Shown here: one piece after another, positions 6,744 through 9,785 of the stretch
Numbering within the stretch: the first letter of the stretch is position 1
How the letters are laid out: each line of letters starts with the position of its first letter
Assembly: GCA_947373615.1 (NCBI GenBank)
Contig: CANBYN010000049.1
Coordinates: 1-9,785, forward strand
DNA from: Burkholderiaceae bacterium
GTDB taxonomy: Bacteria > Pseudomonadota > Gammaproteobacteria > Burkholderiales > Burkholderiaceae
Direction: 5' to 3'
DNA length: 9,785 nucleotides
The notes under the pieces: generated by a model
The model's database searches: none
Seen by the model: the letters and a program-made list of their open reading frames with translations, nothing else
Told to the model about the DNA's origin: nothing
Program-made: the position numbers and the translations under genes

Positions 6744-6756
6744 CACTGTCATCAAA
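6733..6756. repeat. Perfect 11+11 bp inverted repeat overlapping the Pho box
   Basis: TTTGATGACAG (6733-6743) and CTGTCATCAAA (6746-6756) are exact reverse complements separated by CA. One arm supplies the strong half of the pstS-directed Pho box. The other carries a second perfect CTGTCAT facing the opposite way, but without a recognisable partner half-site beyond it. The 11-bp symmetry exceeds the 7 bp that a PhoB half-site needs. It may be an added operator for PhoB or for a second dimeric regulator; this is inference. Confidence 0.7.
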
Positions 6757-6828
6757 CAATAAGTCTATTTAAATCAAGCACCTATAAAGGCAAGTGAAAG
6801 TAGAAAAATATTCTATATTGTAAAGAAA

Positions 6829-8172
6829 TTAGGCTGTAGGAACCAAATCAGCAATGCTCTTAGCAGCGCTCAAAGCCACATCTCCATCCTTGGTTTCTAC
6901 CATAACCCTAATTAGAGGCTCCGTACCCGAGGCGCGAATCAGCACTCTACCGATGTCTTTGAGATCAGTTTCAACTTTGGCAATTTGCTGTTTCAATGCC
7001 TCATCATTCTTCCAGTCATATCCAGTCTTGAATCTCACATTCAATAGGACTTGTGGAAAGATGTTCACTTTCTCTAGCAATTGGGCAAGGGACTTCTTGT
7101 TTTGGCTCATGGCTGCTAAAACTTGTAATGCCGCAATGGTGCCATCCCCCGTGGAATGTTGATCTAGGCAAAGCAAATGTCCAGAGCCCTCACCCCCAAT
7201 TAACCAGCCATTTTGTTTTAGTTTCTCTAAAACGTAACGATCACCAACATTGGCACGTTCAAACCCAATGCCTAAATCTCTAATTGCGTTTTCTACAGCT
7301 AGATTCGTCATCAGGGTACCTACGGCACCACCTAATTCCTGACCCCGCTCAAGACGATCTTTAGCCAAAACATAGAGTAGCTCGTCACCATTAAATAGAC
7401 GGCCAGTAGCATCCACCATTTGTAGGCGATCGGCGTCACCATCTAAAGCTATACCGATATCAGCGTGAACCTCTTTAACTTTAGCAATGAGGGCTGAAGG
7501 AGCTGTGGCGCCACAACCATCATTGATGTTGCGTCCATCTGGACTAACGCCAATCGAAATCACTTCAGCGCCCAATTCATGCAAAACATGAGGGGCCGTG
7601 TGATAAGCGGCGCCATTAGCGCAATCCACAACAATCTTTAACCCCTTAAGGTTTAGATCGCCTGGAAAGGTAGATTTACAAAACTCAATATAACGACCAG
7701 CTGCATCATCTAAACGAAATGCCTTCCCTAATTCTTTAGAGCTGACACACCCCATCGGCTTTCCTAATTCAGCCTCAATAGCCAACTCAAAATCATCGGA
7801 TAATTTATCGCCATTCGCCGAGAAAAATTTGATCCCATTATCTTGATAGGCATTATGTGAAGCAGAAATAACCAAGCCAGCAGTTAAGCGAAGGGCCTTA
7901 GTAAGGTAAGCAACACCTGGGGTTGGAATAGGTCCACAGAGCATCACATCGACACCTGCCGCTGCAAAACCTGCTTCTAATGAAGCTTCAAGCAAGTAAC
8001 CAGAAATTCGAGTGTCTTTGCCAATCAAAACTTTGCATCGTTCGCCAGGTTTAGCGTCTTTGGTGAATACTTTGCCTGCGGCATAACCTAATCGGGTCAT
8101 AAACTCCGGAACAATCGGAAATTGCCCTACTTCGCCGCGAATGCCATCAGTACCAAAGTATTGTTTTTTCAT
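6829..8172 (-). CDS. glmM: Phosphoglucosamine mutase GlmM
   Basis: Interconverts glucosamine-6-phosphate and glucosamine-1-phosphate in the cytoplasm, supplying UDP-GlcNAc for peptidoglycan and lipopolysaccharide. The 447-residue length and all four family sites fit. They are the phosphoserine loop SASHNAYQDNGIK with catalytic Ser105, the metal site DGDADR (244-249), the sugar loop GGEGSGH (326-332) and the phosphate-binding loop RASGTEPLIR (413-422). The N-terminus KKQYFGTDGIRG is diagnostic of GlmM rather than phosphomannomutase. The residue after SHN is Ala where most family members have Pro. The ATG at 8172 has no Shine-Dalgarno sequence, but a perfect TATAAT lies 7 nt upstream, so it may be translated partly from a leaderless mRNA. 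It follows folP after 39 bp, an order familiar from E. coli (ftsH-folP-glmM). Confidence 0.97.
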   Translation of the reverse strand: MKKQYFGTDGIRGEVGQFPIVPEFMTRLGYAAGKVFTKDAKPGERCKVLIGKDTRISGYLLEASLEAGFAAAGVDVMLCGPIPTPGVAYLTKALRLTAGLVISASHNAYQDNGIKFFSANGDKLSDDFELAIEAELGKPMGCVSSKELGKAFRLDDAAGRYIEFCKSTFPGDLNLKGLKIVVDCANGAAYHTAPHVLHELGAEVISIGVSPDGRNINDGCGATAPSALIAKVKEVHADIGIALDGDADRLQMVDATGRLFNGDELLYVLAKDRLERGQELGGAVGTLMTNLAVENAIRDLGIGFERANVGDRYVLEKLKQNGWLIGGEGSGHLLCLDQHSTGDGTIAALQVLAAMSQNKKSLAQLLEKVNIFPQVLLNVRFKTGYDWKNDEALKQQIAKVETDLKDIGRVLIRASGTEPLIRVMVETKDGDVALSAAKSIADLVPTA

Positions 8173-8179
8173 GGAGTTA

Positions 8180-8185
8180 ATTATA
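8180..8185 (-). promoter_or_regulatory. Candidate -10 element giving a leaderless glmM transcript
   Basis: The - strand reads a perfect TATAAT followed by seven bases and the glmM ATG, so transcription would start within about a base of the start codon. No good -35 element is seen 16-18 bp upstream and there is no extended -10 TG. AT-rich chance matches are possible. The absence of any Shine-Dalgarno sequence for glmM is what makes the match worth recording. Confidence 0.35.
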
Positions 8186-8211
8186 AAACCAAGTCCTTTT
8201 GAGATCTTTAA

Positions 8212-9075
8212 TTAAGGTTGAACCGCCTCCCAGAGCTTCAAGGCATCCACTGTCTCAGGCACATCGTGTACTCGGATGATTTTTGCTCCTCTATCAGCAG
8301 CCATGATGGCGGCGGCTACACTGGGAGCTACTCGTTCATTGGTGTGCTTACCGGTAACCTTGCCAATCATGGATTTACGAGAAATTCCCGCCAATAGGGT
8401 GAAACCCAGTGTTGAAAAGGCATCAAAGTTCGCCAGTATATTGAGGTTATGTTCAAGACTTTTTCCAAATCCAAATCCAGGATCAATCGCAATTCGATCT
8501 GGTTTAACCCCTTTTGCAATTAAGAGTTCTGCTCGCTCTTTGAGAAATAGCGATACCTCGGCAACGACATTTTGGTATTCAGGATTAAATTGCATCGTGA
8601 GTGGATCTCGTTGCATGTGCATCAAGACAATGCCGCAGTCGTTATTTTCTAGGACTGCATCTATGGCCCCCTCCTGTCTGAGCGCCCATATATCATTTAC
8701 GCAATCCACACCCGCTTTCAAGGCTTGACGCATGGTCTCGGCTTTATAGGTATCGATGGAAAGTGGCACACCACAATCTCTTAATGCTTCAATGACTGGA
8801 AGAACGCGATCAAGTTCTTCTTGCAAACCCACTGGCTCGGCGCCAGGACGTGTAGATTCACCGCCAATATCAATCAGGTCTACACCATTAGCAATCATGA
8901 GGTGGGCCTGATCTATCGCATCCTTGGGCGTTCTAAACCTTCCCCCATCTGAAAATGAATCGGGAGTGGCATTCAAAATACCCATGACGATAGGATGCTT
9001 ACGTTTAGCAAAGTCAAAAAGAAAGCGCCCACAACGCCATGTTGTGGGCACCTTTTGCATGCCTTGATTATTCAT
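8212..9075 (-). CDS. folP: Dihydropteroate synthase FolP
   Basis: Joins para-aminobenzoate to hydroxymethyl-dihydropterin diphosphate in cytoplasmic folate synthesis; it is the sulfonamide target. The 287-residue TIM barrel (E. coli: 282) shows MGILNATPDSFSDGG (31-45, loop 1, Val usual where Ala36 stands), GGESTRPGAEP (71-81, loop 2), SIDTYK (D108), VNDIW (N127), IDPGFGFGK (D198), ISRKSMIG (K234) and IRVHDV (R268/H270). The ATG at 9075 is the first start after ftsH (20 bp gap) and keeps the TWRCGRF segment, which resembles the start of other Burkholderiaceae FolP proteins. Its Shine-Dalgarno sequence is poor. An in-frame ATG at 9060 is possible; M31 is too far inside the first barrel strand. 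A strong terminator-like hairpin lies within codons 7-18. Confidence 0.96.
   Translation of the reverse strand: MNNQGMQKVPTTWRCGRFLFDFAKRKHPIVMGILNATPDSFSDGGRFRTPKDAIDQAHLMIANGVDLIDIGGESTRPGAEPVGLQEELDRVLPVIEALRDCGVPLSIDTYKAETMRQALKAGVDCVNDIWALRQEGAIDAVLENNDCGIVLMHMQRDPLTMQFNPEYQNVVAEVSLFLKERAELLIAKGVKPDRIAIDPGFGFGKSLEHNLNILANFDAFSTLGFTLLAGISRKSMIGKVTGKHTNERVAPSVAAAIMAADRGAKIIRVHDVPETVDALKLWEAVQP
9016..9054 (-). terminator. Intrinsic-terminator-like hairpin inside the 5' end of folP
   Basis: On the - strand RNA a perfect 9-bp stem (GCCCACAAC, 9041-9049, with GTTGTGGGC, 9027-9035) closes a 5-nt AUGGC loop. It is extended outward by five further pairs, two of them G-U, to 9054/9022, for 14 bp in all. 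The stem ends in UUU and is followed by C and then five U. This is the most terminator-like structure in the window. It sits about 40-80 bp after the ftsH stop but inside folP codons, so it may end most ftsH transcripts or make folP expression depend on translation. Confidence 0.55.
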
Positions 9076-9095
9076 CCAAGACTAATGGATCTTGC

Positions 9096-9785
9096 TTAAG
9101 CCGTCGCTGGGGCGCTACCTGCTGCAGGGCCTGGTGCACCACCAGCAGAATTTCCAAATTGGGTAGCAGGTGGTGGCTTAGGAGCGCGCGGTGGGCGACC
9201 TTCCATAATGTCGTTAATTTGCTCGGCATCAATGGTTTCCCATTCAAGCAAAGCAGCCACCATCGCTTCAACCTTATCGCGGTTTTGCTCAAGGATTGAA
9301 CGGGCTAATGCGTATTGGCTATCAATCAAAGTACGAATCTCGGCATCCACTTTTTGTTGAGTCAATTCAGAAACAGTCTTGGTGCTATTGCGACCAAAAA
9401 TACTTTCTGATTCGGTATCAACATAAACCATCGTACCTAAGCTATCACTCATGCCGTAACGAGTCACCATATCGCGGGCCATCTTGGTGGCGCGCTCAAA
9501 ATCGTTTGATGCGCCAGTGCTCATGGAATGCAAAAACACTTCTTCTGCAGCACGACCACCAAACAAGATTGCCAGCTCTTCTAACATGCGATCTTTGTAC
9601 AGATTTACGCGATCAAATTCTGGTAACTGCCATGTCACACCTAATGCCATGCCACGCGGCATGATGGTCACTTTATGAACAGGGTCAGCCTTAGGCAATA
9701 CTTTGGCGACAACAGCGTGACCAGACTCGTGATACGCGGTATTGCGACGCTCTTCTTCACGCATCACGGCAGACTTACGTTCAGG
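9096..9785 (-). CDS. ftsH: ATP-dependent zinc metalloprotease FtsH, C-terminal part (cut by window edge)
   Basis: Membrane-anchored AAA protease that degrades misfolded membrane proteins and regulatory substrates. In E. coli these include LpxC and sigma-32. The visible 229 residues cover the peptidase domain and tail; the membrane segments and AAA module lie beyond the right edge, and the frame stays open to the last base (PERKSAVMREEERR...). The zinc site HESGH is at 9717-9731. The third ligand region is STGASNDFERAT, preceded by FGGRAAEEVF, and DMVTRYGMSDSLG follows. The C-terminus is a Pro/Ala/Gly-rich tail (PPRAPKPPPATQFGN... to the end), commonly seen and variable in Burkholderiales FtsH. 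The GTG at 9767 is an internal valine codon, not a start. It lies 20 bp upstream of folP. Confidence 0.97.
   Translation of the reverse strand, partial: PERKSAVMREEERRNTAYHESGHAVVAKVLPKADPVHKVTIMPRGMALGVTWQLPEFDRVNLYKDRMLEELAILFGGRAAEEVFLHSMSTGASNDFERATKMARDMVTRYGMSDSLGTMVYVDTESESIFGRNSTKTVSELTQQKVDAEIRTLIDSQYALARSILEQNRDKVEAMVAALLEWETIDAEQINDIMEGRPPRAPKPPPATQFGNSAGGAPGPAAGSAPATA

Noticed and set aside
6733..6756. FNR-like site (TTGAT...ATCAA) upstream of pstS
   Set aside because: FNR needs a 4-bp spacer between TTGAT and ATCAA. Here the spacing is far larger, and the centre is a Pho half-site.
6804..6819. Small hairpin (AATAT, AGA, ATATT) followed by T after glmM
   Set aside because: Only five A-T pairs in an AT-rich gap; too weak to call a terminator, although it is in the right place for glmM.
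6854..7283. Open frames on the + strand opposite glmM
   Set aside because: Antisense shadows of glmM, with composition dictated by the real gene.
8276..8728. 150-codon open frame on the + strand opposite folP
   Set aside because: Lies entirely antisense to a clear folP with all family motifs. The translation resembles no protein I know and there is no convincing ribosome binding site.
9039..9678. Several + strand frames and one - strand frame over ftsH and the folP start
   Set aside because: They overlap the clearly coding FtsH protease domain and show no domain or start signal.
1..9785. tRNA, rRNA, CRISPR array, insertion sequence, prophage or defence genes
   Set aside because: Looked for on both strands and not seen; the window is almost fully filled by conserved housekeeping and phosphate-regulon genes.

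Overview
The window is an ordinary, well-conserved chromosomal segment from a low-GC betaproteobacterium. The order ftsH-folP-glmM-pstSCAB-phoUBR is the arrangement known from Burkholderiales. The protein sequences, together with an AT-leaning base composition unusual for that order, suggest a Polynucleobacter-like freshwater Burkholderiaceae. This assignment is inferred from gene order and protein resemblance; no search was run.

Layout: apart from a short lysine-rich gene end on the + strand at the far left (2-52), every gene lies on the - strand, so it reads right to left. From the right edge: the C-terminal part of the membrane protease FtsH (9096-9785, cut by the window edge), dihydropteroate synthase FolP (8212-9075) and phosphoglucosamine mutase GlmM (6829-8172). 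A 163-bp regulatory gap follows (6666-6828), holding a Pho box embedded in a perfect 11+11 bp inverted repeat. Then comes the phosphate-starvation block pstS, pstC, pstA, pstB, phoU, phoB, phoR (56-6665), tightly packed with ATGA overlaps at pstC/pstA and pstA/pstB.

How the genes work together: PstS captures periplasmic phosphate, PstC and PstA form the membrane channel and PstB drives import with ATP. PhoU links the state of the transporter to the kinase PhoR, which phosphorylates PhoB. PhoB~P should bind the Pho box upstream of pstS, making the whole block an autoregulated operon. FtsH, FolP and GlmM are housekeeping genes for protein quality control, folate synthesis and cell-wall amino-sugar synthesis.

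No new defence system, mobile element, CRISPR array or RNA gene was found, and no gap without genes exceeds 300 bp. The points worth a second look are regulatory: a strong terminator-like hairpin inside the first codons of folP, a strand-specific 12-bp hairpin between pstS and pstC, the extended palindrome at the Pho box, a possible leaderless start for glmM (and perhaps phoR), and an inverted repeat shared by the ends of the two convergent genes at the left edge. The best start codons for phoU and pstA are not the longest possible ones.
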